A stretch of DNA of 64,000 nucleotides from Plotosus lineatus (taxonomy: Eukaryota; Chordata; Actinopteri; Siluriformes; Plotosidae), in assembly GCA_024760905.1 (NCBI GenBank), contig CM045733.1, forward strand, positions 30,044,501 through 30,108,500, given 5' to 3'. Below the pieces are notes generated by a model, which had not been told where the DNA came from, ran no database searches, and worked only from the letters and a program-made list of their open reading frames with translations. Each line of letters opens with the position of its first letter. Position 1 is the stretch's first letter. Both the position numbers and the translations under genes were made by a program. Shown here one piece after another: positions 20,105 to 30,286 of the stretch.

Positions 20105-21845
20105 TTTACACAATAGCAACATTATCATGCAAATGACAAATATTACCTCCATCCCGGATCGGTCGAGGCCCAAGTTAACAACAACCGCCATCAGTGCTGT
20201 TAACCGACAGGGTGTTGGTGGAAATTGGACTACTGTTGGTCGAAGAAGGAGAAGCGGGAGGCATGTTCGTAGGCAGAGAGAGAAGAAGAAAAGCATGAGT
20301 CTAGGACTGAGAGTAGGGACTTTGAATGTTGGAACTATGAAAGGAAAAGATAGAGAGCTGGCTGGCATGATGCAGAGAAGGAAGGTGGACATACTGTGTG
20401 AATGAGGAAAATGAGATAGAAAATATAATAAAAGAGGTGACCGTTGAGTAGCAGGAAGTAGCAAAGATTTGTCAGGGTGAAGTGAGGAGGGCACTGAAGA
20501 GGATGAAGAATGGAAAGGCAGTTGGTCCTGATGATATACCTGTGGAGGTATGGAAGTGTCTAGGAGAGGTAGCAGTAGATTTTCTAACAGGAACATTCAA
20601 CAAGGTCTTAGAGAGTGGCCCATTTTCAAGAACAAGGGAGATGTGCAGAGTTCTGTCAACTACAGAGGGATAACATTGATGAGCCATACGATTAAGTTAT
20701 GGGAAAGAATAGTGGAAGCTAGACTAAGTGCAGAGGTCAACATTTGTGAACAACAGTTTGGTTTCAAGCCAAGAAAGAGCACTACAGATGCAGTGTTTGC
20801 TTTGAGGATGTTAATAGAGAAGTACAGAGAAGGTCAGAGGGAGCTGCATTGTGCCTTTGTGCATCTGGAGAAAGCATATGACAGGGTGCGAAGAGAAGAA
20901 CTGTGATATTGCATGAGGGAGTCTGGAGTGACAGAGAAGTATGTTAGAGTGGTGCAGGACATGTATGAGAGACAGTGGTGAGGTGTGTTGTCGGCGAGAC
21001 CGAAGAATTCAAGGTGAAGGTGGGACTGCATCAAGGATCAGCTTTGAGCCCCTTCTTGTTTGCGATGGTGATGGACAGGCTGACAGACGAGGTTAGACAA
21101 GAATCTCCATGGACTATTATGTTTGCAGATGACATTGTGATCTGTAGTGAAAGCGGAGAACAAGTGGAGGAAAATCGAGTGAAATGGAGGTCTGTCAAGG
21201 AAAGGAGAGAAATGGACCTAAGAGGAACGGTGAGGTTACAGGGAGCAGAGATAAGGAAGGTGGAGAATTTTAAGTACTTAGGCTCAACAATCCAGAGCAG
21301 TGGATAGTGTGGGAGAGAGGTGAAGAAGCGTGTGCAGGCAGGTTGGAATGGTTGGAGAAAAGTGTCCGGTGTGATGTGCGATAGGAGAGTATCAGCAAGA
21401 ATGAAAGGAAAAGTGTACAAGATGGTGATGAGGCCAGCGATGTTGTATGGTTTAGAAACAGTGGCACTGACGAAAAAACAGGAGGCAGAGCTGGAGGTAT
21501 CGGAGATGAAAATATACTCTTTGGGAGTAACGAAAATGGATAGGATCAGAAATGAGTATATCAGATGGACAGCCCATGTAAGATGTTTTGGAGACAAAGT
21601 CAGAGAGGGTAGATTGAGATGGTTTGGACATGTACAGAGGAGGGATATTGAATATATTGGTAGTAGGATGCTGAGGTTGGAACTACCAGGCAGAAGGCCT
21701 AAAGGAAGATCAAAGAAGAGATTTATGGTTGTGGTGAAGGAAGACATGAAGGCAGTTAGAGTAAGAGAAGAAGATGCAGAGGACAGGGTGAGATGGAGGC
21801 AGATGATTTGCTGAGGCGACCGCTGAAGGGAACAGCCGAAAGGAA
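20105..21845 (+). mobile_element. RTE LINE copy C, internally deleted
   Basis: 5' UTR, then the start MSLGLRVGTLNVGTMKGK at 20294. The frame breaks at 20400, where the endonuclease and linker are deleted and joined directly to the RT start (NGKAVGPDDIPVEVW at 20510). RT with FADDIVICS near 21130 and a C-terminal region to about 21814 follow, in several frames (stops and small indels near 20907, 20980 and 21307). Ends with the standard 3' UTR and an A/G-rich tail. Inactive. Confidence 0.85.
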
Positions 21846-21876
21846 AAGAAGAAAAAGAAGAAGCAAGATATATATA

Positions 21877-21987
21877 CAGAGATCCCTCACTTTCCACAGT
21901 TAATTGTTACCGAGATCTCCCCACGACCACCGAATTCCCACGAAAGTAGGATCAACGCCCCCCCAACTGACGTATATTTCATCTATA
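21877..21987 (+). mobile_element. Tigger-like MITE end, interrupted by RTE copy D
   Basis: CAGAGATCCCTCACTTTCCAC after TATA resembles a pogo-type terminus. The element is broken at 21988 by the RTE insertion and presumably resumes after 25167 in AT-rich palindromic sequence. The opposite terminus was not found. Confidence 0.35.
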
Positions 21988-22299
21988 GCATTGAATATGT
22001 AATGCAGCCGTGAGGGGGGGGCACAAACCAGTGTCTCTCCCTCACGCCGGTCCCAAGCCCGGATAAATGCAGAGGGTTGCGTCAGGAAGGGCATCCGGCG
22101 TAAAACAAATGCCAAATAAACTATGCGAATCACAAGAAAGAATGACATACCGGATCGGTCGAGGCCCGGGTTAACAACGACCGCCATCAGTGCCGTCAAC
22201 CAACAGGGTGCTGATGGAAATTGGACTACTGTTGGTCGAAGACGTCGAAGAAGGAGAGGCGGGAGGCGTGTCCGTTGCCAGAGAGAGAAGAGGAAAGGC

Positions 22300-22809
22300 A
22301 TGAGTCTAGGACTGAAAGTAGGGACTTTGAATATTGGAACTATGACAGGAAAAGGTAGAGAGCTGGCTGACATGATGCAGAGGAGGAAGGTGGACATACT
22401 GTGTGTTCAGGAGACCAGGTGGAAAGGTCGCAAGGCTAGAAGCATAGGAGCAGGGTTTAAGCTGTTTTATCACGGTGTGGATGGGAAGAGAAATGGAGTC
22501 GGAGTCATCTTGAAGGAGGAGTTTGCCAGGAATGTTCTAGAAGTGAAAAGAGTGTCAGACAGAGTGATGAGTCTCAAGTTAGAAATTAAAGGTGTGATGG
22601 TCAATGTTGTTAGTGCTTATGCCCCACAGACAGGATGTGAGCGAGAAGAGAAGGAGAGATTCTGGAGGGAGTTAGATGAAGTGATGCAGAGTACCCCCAG
22701 AGGTGAAAGAGTGGTCATTGGGGCAGACTTCAATGGACATGTTGGTGCAGGAAACAGAGGGGACGAGGAAGTGATGGGTAGGTTTGGTATCCAGGACAGG
22801 AACGCATGA
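22300..22809 (+). pseudogene. RTE endonuclease segment (copy D)
   Basis: Apurinic/apyrimidinic endonuclease-type domain that nicks target DNA for target-primed reverse transcription. Motifs run in order: GTLNIGTM near the start, QETRWKG, NVVSAYAPQ and VIGADFNGHVGAG. The ATG at 22300 is chosen because it matches the start in the other copies; the frame is open upstream to 22123 through the UTR. The frame ends at 22809 because of an indel; the expected continuation reads on in another frame from 22784. Confidence 0.8.
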
Positions 22810-23643
22810 AGGACAGATGTTGGTAGATTTTGCAAAAAGGATGGAAATGGCTGTGGTGAATACTTTCTTCCAGAAGAGAGAGGAGCATAGGGTGACTTAT
22901 AAAAGTGGAGGTAGGAGCACACAGGTAGACTACATCTTGTGCAGGCGATGTAATTTAAAGGAAGTCAGTGACTGCAAAGTAGTAGCGGGTGAGAGTGTTG
23001 CCAAACAGCATAGGATGGTGGTGTGCAGGATGATGCTGATGGTGAGGAAGGTGAAGAAGGCAAAGGCAGAGCAGAAGACAAAGTGGTGGAAGTTGAAAAG
23101 GAAGAGTGTCGGGCTGTCTTCAAGGAGGAGTTGAAACAGGCTTTGGGTGGTCAGGAAGTGCTTCCAGATGACTGGACAACTACAGCAAATGTGATCAGGG
23201 AGACAGGTAGGAGAATATTTGGTGTGTCATCTGGAAGGAAAGTAGATAAGGAGACTTGGTGGTGGAATGAGGAAGTGCAGGAGTGTGTACAAAGGAAGAG
23301 ATTAGCTAAGAAGAAGTGGGACATTGACAAAACCGAAGAGAGTAAACAGGAGTACAGGGAGACACAGCGTAAGGCAAAGGTAGCAGTGTCAAAGGCCAAA
23401 CAGAGTGCGTTTGATGACTTGTATGCTCGGCTGGAAAGTAAGGAGGGAGAAAATGATTTATACAGGTTGGCACAGCAGAGAAATAGAGATGGGAAGGACG
23501 TGCAGCAAGTTAGATTGATAAAGGACAGAGAGGGAAATGTATTGACTGATGACAGAAGTGTGCTGGGAAGATGGAAAGAGTACTTTGAAGAGCTGATGAA
23601 TGAGGAAAATGAGAGAGAAAAGAGTAGAAGAGGTGACTGTTGA
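22784..23643 (+). pseudogene. RTE linker region, two frames (copy D)
   Basis: End of the endonuclease (VDYILCRR, HRMVVCRM) in one frame to 23134, then from about 23100 another frame with a lysine/glutamate-rich linker (KEELKQALGGQEVLPDDW, DDLYARLESKEGENDLYRLA, LTDDRSVLGRWKEYFEELMN) to 23643. It links endonuclease to RT; the two frame changes mark the disabling mutations. Confidence 0.75.
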
Positions 23644-25117
23644 GGACCAGGAAGTAGCAAAGATTAGTAAGGGTGAAGTGAGGAGGGCATTGAAGAGGAT
23701 GAAGAATGGAAAGGCAGTTGGTCCTGATGACATACCGGTGGAGGTATGGAAGTGTCTAGGAGAGGTAGCAGTAGATTTTCTGACAAGAACATTTAACAAG
23801 GTCTTAGAGAGTGAGAGGATGCCAGAGGAATGGAGGAGAAGTGTGCTGGTGCCCATTTTTAAGAACAAGGGAGACGTGCAGGTTTGTGGCAACTACAGAG
23901 GGATAAAGTTGATGAGCCATACGATGAAGTTATGGGAAAGAATAGTGGAAGCTAGACTAAGGGCAGAAGTCAGCATTTGTGAACAACAGTTTGGTTTCAT
24001 GCCCAGAAAGAGCACCACAGATGCAGTGTTTGCCTTGAGGATGTTAATGGAGAAGTACAGAGAAGGTCAGACGGAGCTGCATTGTGCCTTTGTGGATCTG
24101 GAGAAAGCATATGACAGGGTGCCGAGAGAAGAACTGTGGTATTGCATGAGGAAGTCTGGAGTGGCAGAGAAGTATGTTAGAGTGGTGCAGGACATGTATG
24201 AGAGATGTAAGACAGTGGTGAGGTGTGCTGTCGGTGTGACAGAAGAGTTCAAGGTGGAGGTGGGACTGCATCAAGGGTCAGCTCTCAGCCCCTTCTTGTT
24301 CGCTATGGTGATGGACAGGCTGACAGACGAGGTTAGACAAGATTCCCCATGGACTATGATGTTTGCAGATGACATTGTAATCTGTAGTGAGAGCAGAGAA
24401 CAAGTGCAGGAAAATCTAGAGAGGTGGAGGTATGCCCTGGAAAGGAGGGGAATGAAGATTAGCCTCAGTAAGACAGAGTACATGTGCATGAATGCCAAGG
24501 ACCAAAGAGGAACAGTGAGATTACAGGGAGCAGAGATAAGAAAGGTGGAGGATTTTAAGTACTTAGGCTCAACAATCCAGAGCAATGGCGAGTGTGGAAA
24601 AGAGGTCAAGAAGCGTGTGCAGGCAGGTTGGAATGGTTGGAGAAAAGTGTCCGGTGTGATGTGTGATAGGAGGGTATCGGCAAAAATGAAAGGAAAAGTG
24701 TACAAAACGGTGTTGAGGCCAACGATGCTGTATGGGTTAGAAACAGTGGCCCTGGGGAAAAGACAGGAGGCAGAGTTGGAGGTAGCAGAGATGAAAATGT
24801 TGAGGTTCTCTTTGGGAGTAACGAGGATGGATAGGATTAGGAATGAGTACGTCAGAGGGACAGCACATGTAAGACGTTTTGGAGACAAAGTCAGAGAGGC
24901 TAGATTGAGATGGTTTGGACATGTACAGAGGAGGGATAGTGAGTATATTGGTAATAGGATGCTGAGGCTGGAACTACCAGGCAAAAGGCCTAGAGGAAGA
25001 CCAAAGAGACGATTCATGGATGTGGTAAAGGAGGACATGAAGATCGTTGGTGTAAGAGAAGAAGATGCAAAGGATAGGGTGAGATGGAGGCAGATGATTC
25101 GCTGTGGCGACCCCTGA
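23600..25117 (+). CDS. RTE reverse transcriptase and C-terminal domain (copy D)
   Basis: 505-codon uninterrupted frame. RT motifs are present: GKAVGPDDIPVEVW, SVLVPIFKNKGD, FVDLEKAYDRVPRE (motif A with the catalytic Asp), GLHQGSALSPFLFA (motif B), MFADDIVIC (motif C, FADD, about residue 255), then LGSTIQS and a C-terminal domain with RWFGHVQRRD ending RCGDP. The methionine at 23600 is not a biological start: upstream codons belong to the same polyprotein in a shifted frame. It is complete enough to act as a reference for the family in this genome. Confidence 0.85.
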   Translation: MRKMREKRVEEVTVEDQEVAKISKGEVRRALKRMKNGKAVGPDDIPVEVWKCLGEVAVDFLTRTFNKVLESERMPEEWRRSVLVPIFKNKGDVQVCGNYRGIKLMSHTMKLWERIVEARLRAEVSICEQQFGFMPRKSTTDAVFALRMLMEKYREGQTELHCAFVDLEKAYDRVPREELWYCMRKSGVAEKYVRVVQDMYERCKTVVRCAVGVTEEFKVEVGLHQGSALSPFLFAMVMDRLTDEVRQDSPWTMMFADDIVICSESREQVQENLERWRYALERRGMKISLSKTEYMCMNAKDQRGTVRLQGAEIRKVEDFKYLGSTIQSNGECGKEVKKRVQAGWNGWRKVSGVMCDRRVSAKMKGKVYKTVLRPTMLYGLETVALGKRQEAELEVAEMKMLRFSLGVTRMDRIRNEYVRGTAHVRRFGDKVREARLRWFGHVQRRDSEYIGNRMLRLELPGKRPRGRPKRRFMDVVKEDMKIVGVREEDAKDRVRWRQMIRCGDP

Positions 25118-25156
25118 AGGGAAAAGCCGAAAGGAAAAGAAGAAGAAGAAGAAGCA

Positions 25157-25236
25157 TTGAATATGTATTTATTGATATTATATACACAAATATGTACATG
25201 CATATGTGTATATAATATCAATAAATACATATTCAA
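25157..25236. repeat. 32-bp perfect inverted repeat at the RTE 3' junction
   Basis: Arms 25157-25188 and 25205-25236 are exact reverse complements (TTGAATATGTATTTATTGAT...) with a 16-nt loop. The left arm contains most of the RTE target duplication, so the palindrome existed, or was completed, at the insertion site. It is AT-rich and would form a cruciform or hairpin. Confidence 0.9.
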
Positions 25237-25642
25237 AGCTATAAATGCTTATAATAACAATTAAACATTAACAATAATGCATAAGATGTAAAATAAAATA
25301 TAAATACACACATACAGATGTGGCACGCGTGCATGCAAATGCGCATGACGCACTCAGATGCGTGTCTCACAAAAATGTAACTAGTTTTGATGGGAGGTTT
25401 TGGGTTGTTTTTGTTTTGTGTTTGTTTAGGTTTTTTTTTTCAGAATTGGCCTTGTTTTTGCAGCATTTTCATTTCGGTGAAAAACTTAAAGCTTAAACTT
25501 CAAACTTTTTTTTAAATTCGATGAATATTTAAAAAAAAGAAGAACGTGATACACTGAAGCCGGATCCCTGTTACCATACACTATATTATCTGATGACCTC
25601 CAGAAACTTACAGAGAAAGTACTAAAAGCAATATATAAATTG
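25237..25642. other. AT-rich spacer, no gene
   Basis: Between the palindrome and the gypsy element. It contains scattered T and A tracts and no recognised exon or repeat. Confidence 0.45.
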
Positions 25643-25657
25643 TATCTCTCTCTCCCT

Positions 25658-25690
<33 letters not shown>
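25643..25690. repeat. (CT)n microsatellite
   Basis: (CT)n with CCCT interruptions directly upstream of the 5' LTR. Confidence 0.95.
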
Positions 25691-25694
<4 letters not shown>

Positions 25695-25705
25695 CTGCAT
25701 AGAGG

Positions 25706-26067
25706 TGTTATGGTCTGTGCTGGCTGGCAGAATTAACTCTTATTTAATCATTGCAGGCACTGGCGAGGGGCATGGCGGTTGCCGGTAGGCGAGTTCCAAG
25801 CAGAGTGCACCTGGTCCCTATCTGCAATCAGCAAGCAGCCAGCTATAAATGGGAACGTCGCGCACTTCCCTCCGATGTCAGAAGATTGTTTTCACCGTGA
25901 TTCTGCTCCTCGGCTTTGTATTTGACCCCTGGTTCTTGCTTCGTGCTCAACCATTCCCTTGACTTAGCATTCCCGTAATTTACTATCCCTCGTGTTTAAT
26001 AAATCGTTTGAACCTTCTTTTGGTCTCCTGCATCTCTGAGTCCTACGCACACACCCCAGGCTTAACA
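25706..26067 (+). repeat. 5' LTR of the gypsy element
   Basis: 362 bp, starts TGTTATGGTCTGTGCTGG and ends CCAGGCTTAACA. It contains a TATA-like ctataaatggg region and gtgtttaataaat as a likely poly(A) signal. Differs from the 3' LTR at scattered positions. Confidence 0.9.
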
Positions 26068-26096
26068 GAATCTTCTGACCTGAAAAATGGACCGCC

Positions 26097-26678
26097 TTGG
26101 AGACCGCGCAGCTTCGGCAGACACTATCCGACCAGGGCGCCCTGCTGGGACGACACGATGCCACCTTGCATCAGATGATGGACAATCTCCAGCACATAAC
26201 CTCCAGCTTGGCGCAGCTTGGTGGAAGGATGGATGCCGTCACCACTTACCTCACTGCCGCAACCCCGCCCCCTCACCCTTCACTTTCCGCTTCGGCAGCA
26301 GCACCAGCACCAGTGATACTCACCCCCACGCCACCTCGGTATTCAGGTGCGATCGGCTCCTGCACACAATTCCTTCACCAGTGCTCGCTCGTCTTCAGCC
26401 AGCAGCCGCTCACATACACCACTGATCAAGCTAAAACCACCTCCATCATGAGCCTCCTCACGGAGCAAGCCTTGTCCTGGGTGCTAGCGGTCGTTACCCA
26501 TACCACGGAATTATGCTCCCAGGTAGATCAGTTCATGGAAGAAATGAAGAAGGTTTTGGCTCGTCCGGAGAAAGGGGAGGAGGCAAGCTCCCAGCTCCTA
26601 CGTATTCGGCAAGGCTCACAGTCAGTGGCAGAGTACGCCATCCGATTCCGGATTCCCCTTCGATATCCGGAAATCTGA
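26097..26678 (+). pseudogene. gypsy Gag remnant
   Basis: About 193 codons beginning METAQLRQTLSDQGALLG, a coiled N-terminus followed by a proline/alanine-rich linker and a capsid-like region (CTQFLHQCSLVFSQQP, LTEQALSWV, QSVAEYAIRFR), as in retrotransposon Gag and its domesticated relatives. It stops early at 26678, and a deletion or frameshift separates it from the zinc knuckle. Confidence 0.75.
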
Positions 26679-26699
26679 TATTTCCCCTTCTGAGGAAGG

Positions 26700-27041
26700 A
26701 TGATGGTTCTCTGCATCTACTGCGCCGAGAAGGGCCATTACCTCGCTCAGTGCCCCGCACGGCAGAGCCCGACAGCGATGAGAGGATCCTCCATGGCACC
26801 CGGAAAGTGCCTGCAAGTTCAAGGTACGCTACACTCCACGCAACACTCTCACCCTGTAGACATATTTATTCACTCAGGTGCTGACGCTAACTTTATCGAT
26901 CCGGGGATGGTTGAGGTCCATGACCTACCCGTGTATGAACTCAAGACCCCCAAGGAGGTAGTGGCCACAGATGGCCAACTCATCACTCACGTCACGCACA
27001 AGACCAAGCCAGTTAAGCTCAGTTTGTCCGGTAACCACTAG
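26700..27041 (+). pseudogene. gypsy zinc knuckle and protease remnant
   Basis: CCHC knuckle CIYCAEKGHYLAQC at codons 4-17, then an aspartic-protease-like segment DIFIHSGADANFID. The catalytic triad normally reads D-S-G/T; here the Asp is His, so the protease would be inactive. The frame stops at 27041. Confidence 0.75.
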
Positions 27042-27560
27042 TAATATTTGGAACTGTTGGTTCTCCCTGCCTCTCTATCTCCCTTAGTGTTAGGGTGGCA
27101 ATGGTTGCAGACCCACAATCCCCACATTGACTGGCACACCCTCACCATACACAGCTGGAGTGACTTCTGTTTGCAACACGGCATAATGGCAGCCGAACCC
27201 CGGTCGACCTGGAGGATATGGACTTAGCCAGCGTGCCCCAAGAATATCACGACCTGCAAGAGGTGCAAGAGGTTTACAGCAAGGATCGGGCTCGCTCCTT
27301 ACCTCCTCATCGACCGTACGACTGTGCCATTGACCTACTCCCAGGTTCCACGCTCCCTTCCCAATGACTATACAACCTCTCTAAGCCGGAGAAAGACGCC
27401 ATGGAGGCATACATTAACGAGTCGCTGGTAGCAGGTCTCATTCGGCCCTCATCTTCCCCGGTAGGTGTGGGATTCTTCTTCGTCGAAAAGAAAGACAAGA
27501 CCCTGAGACCTTGCATCAATTACACGAGACTGAACCAGATCACCATAAAAACAGGTACCC
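27042..27560 (+). pseudogene. gypsy RT N-terminal remnant
   Basis: Frame-broken stretch in which pieces of the RT entry region can be read ([18 protein letters not shown] at 27315, [17 protein letters not shown] near 27505). The catalytic YxDD region and RNase H are absent; a deletion joins this region to integrase at about 27570. Confidence 0.6.
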
Positions 27561-28320
27561 TCTCCCCCTAATCGTTTCAGCCTTCACCCTTCTCCATGAT
27601 TTCATCACAGGTTTACCCCCGTCTGAGGGCAACACTGTTATCCTGACAGTAGTGGATCGGTTCTCCAAGGCAGTCCATTTTATTGCCCTACCCAAACTCT
27701 CTTCGGCAATGGAAACAGCTGGTCTCCTGATCCAACACGTCATTCGCCTCCATGGCATCCCCCAGGACGTCGTTTCAGACCGGGACCCCAGTTTACATCC
27801 AGAGTTTGGAAGGCATTCTGCGACACCTTGGGAGTCCTCTGCAGCTTGACCTCTGGCTACCACCCTCAGTCGAATGGGCAGGCGGAACGCGCGAATCAAA
27901 GCCTCGGATCCTCCCTGCGCTCCGTCGCCTCCCGCCTCCCAGCCTCCTGGGCCACACACCTCCCATGGGTCAAATACTCACACAGTTCTCTGATCTGCAC
28001 CGCCACCAGGATGTCCCCCTTCATGGTGATTAATGGGTTCCAGCCCCCACCCGCCACCCCCCATTTCCCAGCCAGGAGGTCGAGGTGGCCATCCCATCGG
28101 TCCAGTCACAGTTTCACAGAGCACGCCGGGTCTGGAAAGAAGCACGGGCTGCCCTGGAACGAACAGTGGCCCGAAACCGGAGGATTGCCGATCGCCACCG
28201 AACCCTGGCACCTCCCCTACAAGGTCGGGCAGCAAGTGTGGCTCTCCTCCCGGGACCTGCCCCTGCAAGTTGACTTCAAAAACTATCTCCCAGATACATT
28301 GGGCCCTATGTAATAGAGAA
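27561..28320 (+). pseudogene. gypsy integrase remnant
   Basis: Catalytic core pieces: [20 protein letters not shown] with the first Asp, SDRDPS with the second, and SGYHPQSNGQAERANQSL with the Glu. The last part is in a different frame from the first (shift near 27810). N-terminal zinc-binding HHCC is missing. The C-terminal part runs on to about 28310 with more frame changes. Confidence 0.75.
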
Positions 28321-28439
28321 AATTATAAACCCCAGGGCCGTCCGACTGAGACTCCCACCCTCACTCAAGGTACACCCAGTATTTCATGTTTCCCTAATTA
28401 AGCCCATGGTAGAAAGACCCCCCCCCACTCCTCCCCGAC

Positions 28440-28653
28440 TGATTGATGGACATCCCGCATACACAGTCAACCATATCCTTGTTGTACGCAGGCGGGGTTG
28501 AGGGTTTCAGTATTTATTGGACTGGGAGGGGTATGGTCTCAAAGAACGTTCATGGATTCCCCGCTCCCTAATCCTGGACCCGAACTTATTAGACAAATTC
28601 TATCGCCAGTTCCCGGACAAGCCTGGTCGGGCGCCAGGTGGCGCCTCTTAAGG
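28440..28653 (+). pseudogene. gypsy chromodomain remnant
   Basis: Readable as a chromodomain-like [20 protein letters not shown] followed by ILDPNLL and a short tail ending before the purine-rich tract. A chromodomain at the integrase C-terminus defines chromoviruses. Confidence 0.65.
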
Positions 28654-28661
28654 GGGGTTAC

Positions 28662-29022
28662 TGTTATGGTCTGTGCTGGCTGGCAGCATGAACTCTTCTT
28701 TAATCATTGCAGGTGCTGGCGAGGGGCGTGGCTGTTGCCGGTAGGCGAGTTCCACGCAGAGCGCACCTGGTCCCTATCTGCAATCAGCAAGCAGCCAGCT
28801 AGAAATGGGAGTGGCGCGCTTCCCTCCGATGTCAGAAGATTGTTTTCCCCATGATTCTGCTCCTTGGCTTTGTATTTGACCCCTGGTTCTTGCTTCGTGC
28901 TTGACCAGTTCCCTTGACTTAGTATTCCCGTAATTTACTGTCCCTTGTGTTTAATAAATTGTTTGAACCTTCTTTTGGTCTCCTGCATCTCTGAGTCCTA
29001 AGCACACACCCCAGGCTTAACA
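28662..29022 (+). repeat. 3' LTR of the gypsy element
   Basis: 361 bp, same ends as the 5' LTR. Scattered single-base differences from the 5' LTR show the insertion is not recent. Confidence 0.9.
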
Positions 29023-29165
29023 GAGGGTCTAAATAAACAGGGATACCCATTCCGACTTGAGTACTATATATAAAATTTACTTGATTGACAGTACTATAAT
29101 GGACTTTCATAAATTTTTTCACTGTTCTCTTTCTATGTTTGATTTTCCCCATGAATGCCCTTTAG

Positions 29166-29251
29166 AATGTAATACTGCCATCCAGAAGAAGTGCATTGAC
29201 AAAGTGATTGCCAAATGTACAGGCTCATCAATTAACAGAAATGAAACAATG
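29166..29251 (+). pseudogene. orphan exon of a novel-type protein kinase C (C1A end)
   Basis: Flanked by an acceptor (tgccctttag, AG at 29164-29165) and a donor (gtaaat at 29252). Reads CNTAIQKKCIDKVIAKCTGS...NRNETM, closely matching the end of the first C1 domain of PKC delta/theta-type kinases. In the family the fifth ligand position is His (CxxxxHxxC); here it is Gln, so one zinc ligand is lost. The next coding segment expected (the start of C1B) was not found before 30224. A decayed duplicate of a PRKCD/PRKCQ-type gene is more likely than a working one. Confidence 0.65.
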
Positions 29252-29351
29252 GTAAATCCTGCATGTATTTATTTTTGTCTTTTAAGACTTTCGTGTTCAG
29301 TCAGACACATTTATGAGCACAAAACTATGATACATGGACAGCAAACCTGTG

Positions 29352-29674
29352 CTCATTCATTCACTCATTCATTTTCTAAGACATTTATTCCTAATGAGGG
29401 TCACGGAGCTGACGTTGAAAAAATGTGGGGTACACCCTGGAGAAATCACCAGGCCAATGTAGGGCTAACACTCAGACGTATGGGTGGTTTGGAATTGCCT
29501 ATTAGCCTACTGTGCATATTTTGGACTGTAGGAGGAAACTGGATTACCTGGAGAAAGCCCACACAAGCAGGGAGAGAGCATGCAAACTCCACACAGAAAT
29601 ACCCGAGCCTGGTAAATGATCCCAGGCCTTCTTGATGTGAAGTGGACTTGCTAACCACTGTGGCACCATGCCAC
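29352..29674 (-). mobile_element. SINE S1
   Basis: Minus S1 inside the putative PKC intron: (ATTC)n, L2-like part, gactgtaggaggaaactgga, gcatgcaaactccacaca, and the head ending accactgtggcacc. Confidence 0.75.
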
Positions 29675-30223
29675 CTTTTGGTGTGAGGCGGATGCATATA
29701 TGTGCTCTTTTCTAAAAAATAATTTTCACTTCCTATCATAAATTCTGAGAAAATTTCCTACAGTCCAAAGACGCAGATTTGTTTAAATGGTTCAAATGAT
29801 CACTGGTTCCAGTTTACTCATCACTCCGAGGAGAAGTAATAAAGATAGTGGAAACATGGATGGGTACGTTATGCAGAGCAGACTGCCATATGATTTCCTG
29901 TGAATAAGCTTTCACCATAGAAAGATTATATCATAGAAAAGAAAAGTTATTATAAACCCACCATATCAATAAATGTCCCAATTTTTATTGCAATCATGTT
30001 GCTATAGAAACTACACATTGATTAACAGCATTACTTTATCATTCTAACAGTGCTGTGATACACCATATGTGTGCATTTGATGTAATTGCTTAAAAATGTA
30101 CATGTTCATACATACAAGCCATTGCTTTTGAATACATCCTCTCGATTAAAATCTGTATATGTGTACTTTAGGCTTAAAATTATTATTAAATATGTATGCT
30201 TCTTATCTTAATCATAATCATAT
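29675..30223. other. intron-like sequence, no exon found
   Basis: AT-rich stretch between the two PKC-like exons. I looked for the C1B start (the family segment before the CEHC motif) and did not find it. Confidence 0.45.
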
Positions 30224-30286
30224 CCTTCTGTGAGCATTGTGGCACACTGCCTTGGGGATTGGCACGCCAAGGCCTCAAATGTGAAG
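30224..30286 (+). pseudogene. orphan exon of a novel-type protein kinase C (C1B)
   Basis: Reads SFCEHCGTLPWGLARQGLKCE and is followed by a good donor (gtgaga at 30287) in phase 1, matching the known exon end after GLKC(E/D) in PKC delta/theta. The family has LLWGLA where this has LPWGLA; that loop binds diacylglycerol. The 5' part of the exon is replaced by AT-rich sequence without an evident acceptor. Together with 29166-29251 this is a partial, probably dead PKC locus. Confidence 0.7.

Larger units (their letters stand above)
22002..25153 (+). mobile_element. RTE LINE copy D, full length
   Basis: The reference copy here: 3152 bp bounded by a 14-bp target duplication GCATTGAATATGTA (21988-22001 and 25154-25167). 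It begins ATGCAGCCGTGAGG, has a ~300-bp 5' UTR, one long coding region (endonuclease, linker, RT, C-terminal domain), a 3' UTR of about 35 bp and a (GAA)n tail. Three frameshifts (near 22800, 23100 and 23630) break the protein, so it is probably immobile but young. RTE clade is assigned from the short UTRs, single ORF with AP endonuclease, and simple-repeat tail. Confidence 0.9.
25706..29022 (+). mobile_element. Ty3/gypsy (chromodomain type) LTR retrotransposon, deleted
   Basis: Two LTRs (25706-26067 and 28662-29022, each TGTTA...TAACA) flank 2.6 kb of internal sequence, with GAGG directly before the left and after the right LTR. A purine-rich tract (aaggggggtta) precedes the 3' LTR. The order gag, zinc knuckle, protease, RT remnant, integrase, chromodomain is that of vertebrate sushi-type chromoviruses, but almost all RT/RNase H and the integrase N-terminus are deleted, so the element is defective. 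Metaviridae-type element, old copy. Confidence 0.85.

Noticed and set aside
24271..25236. Long antisense frame (321 codons) opposite the RTE reverse transcriptase
   Set aside because: It is a codon-bias shadow of the RT frame; the same antisense frames appear opposite every RTE copy, with low-complexity leucine/serine-rich translations.
26097..27041. Domesticated Gag gene of the PEG10/RTL type
   Set aside because: It is flanked by two LTRs, broken by stops, and followed by pol remnants; there is no sign of selection on the frame.
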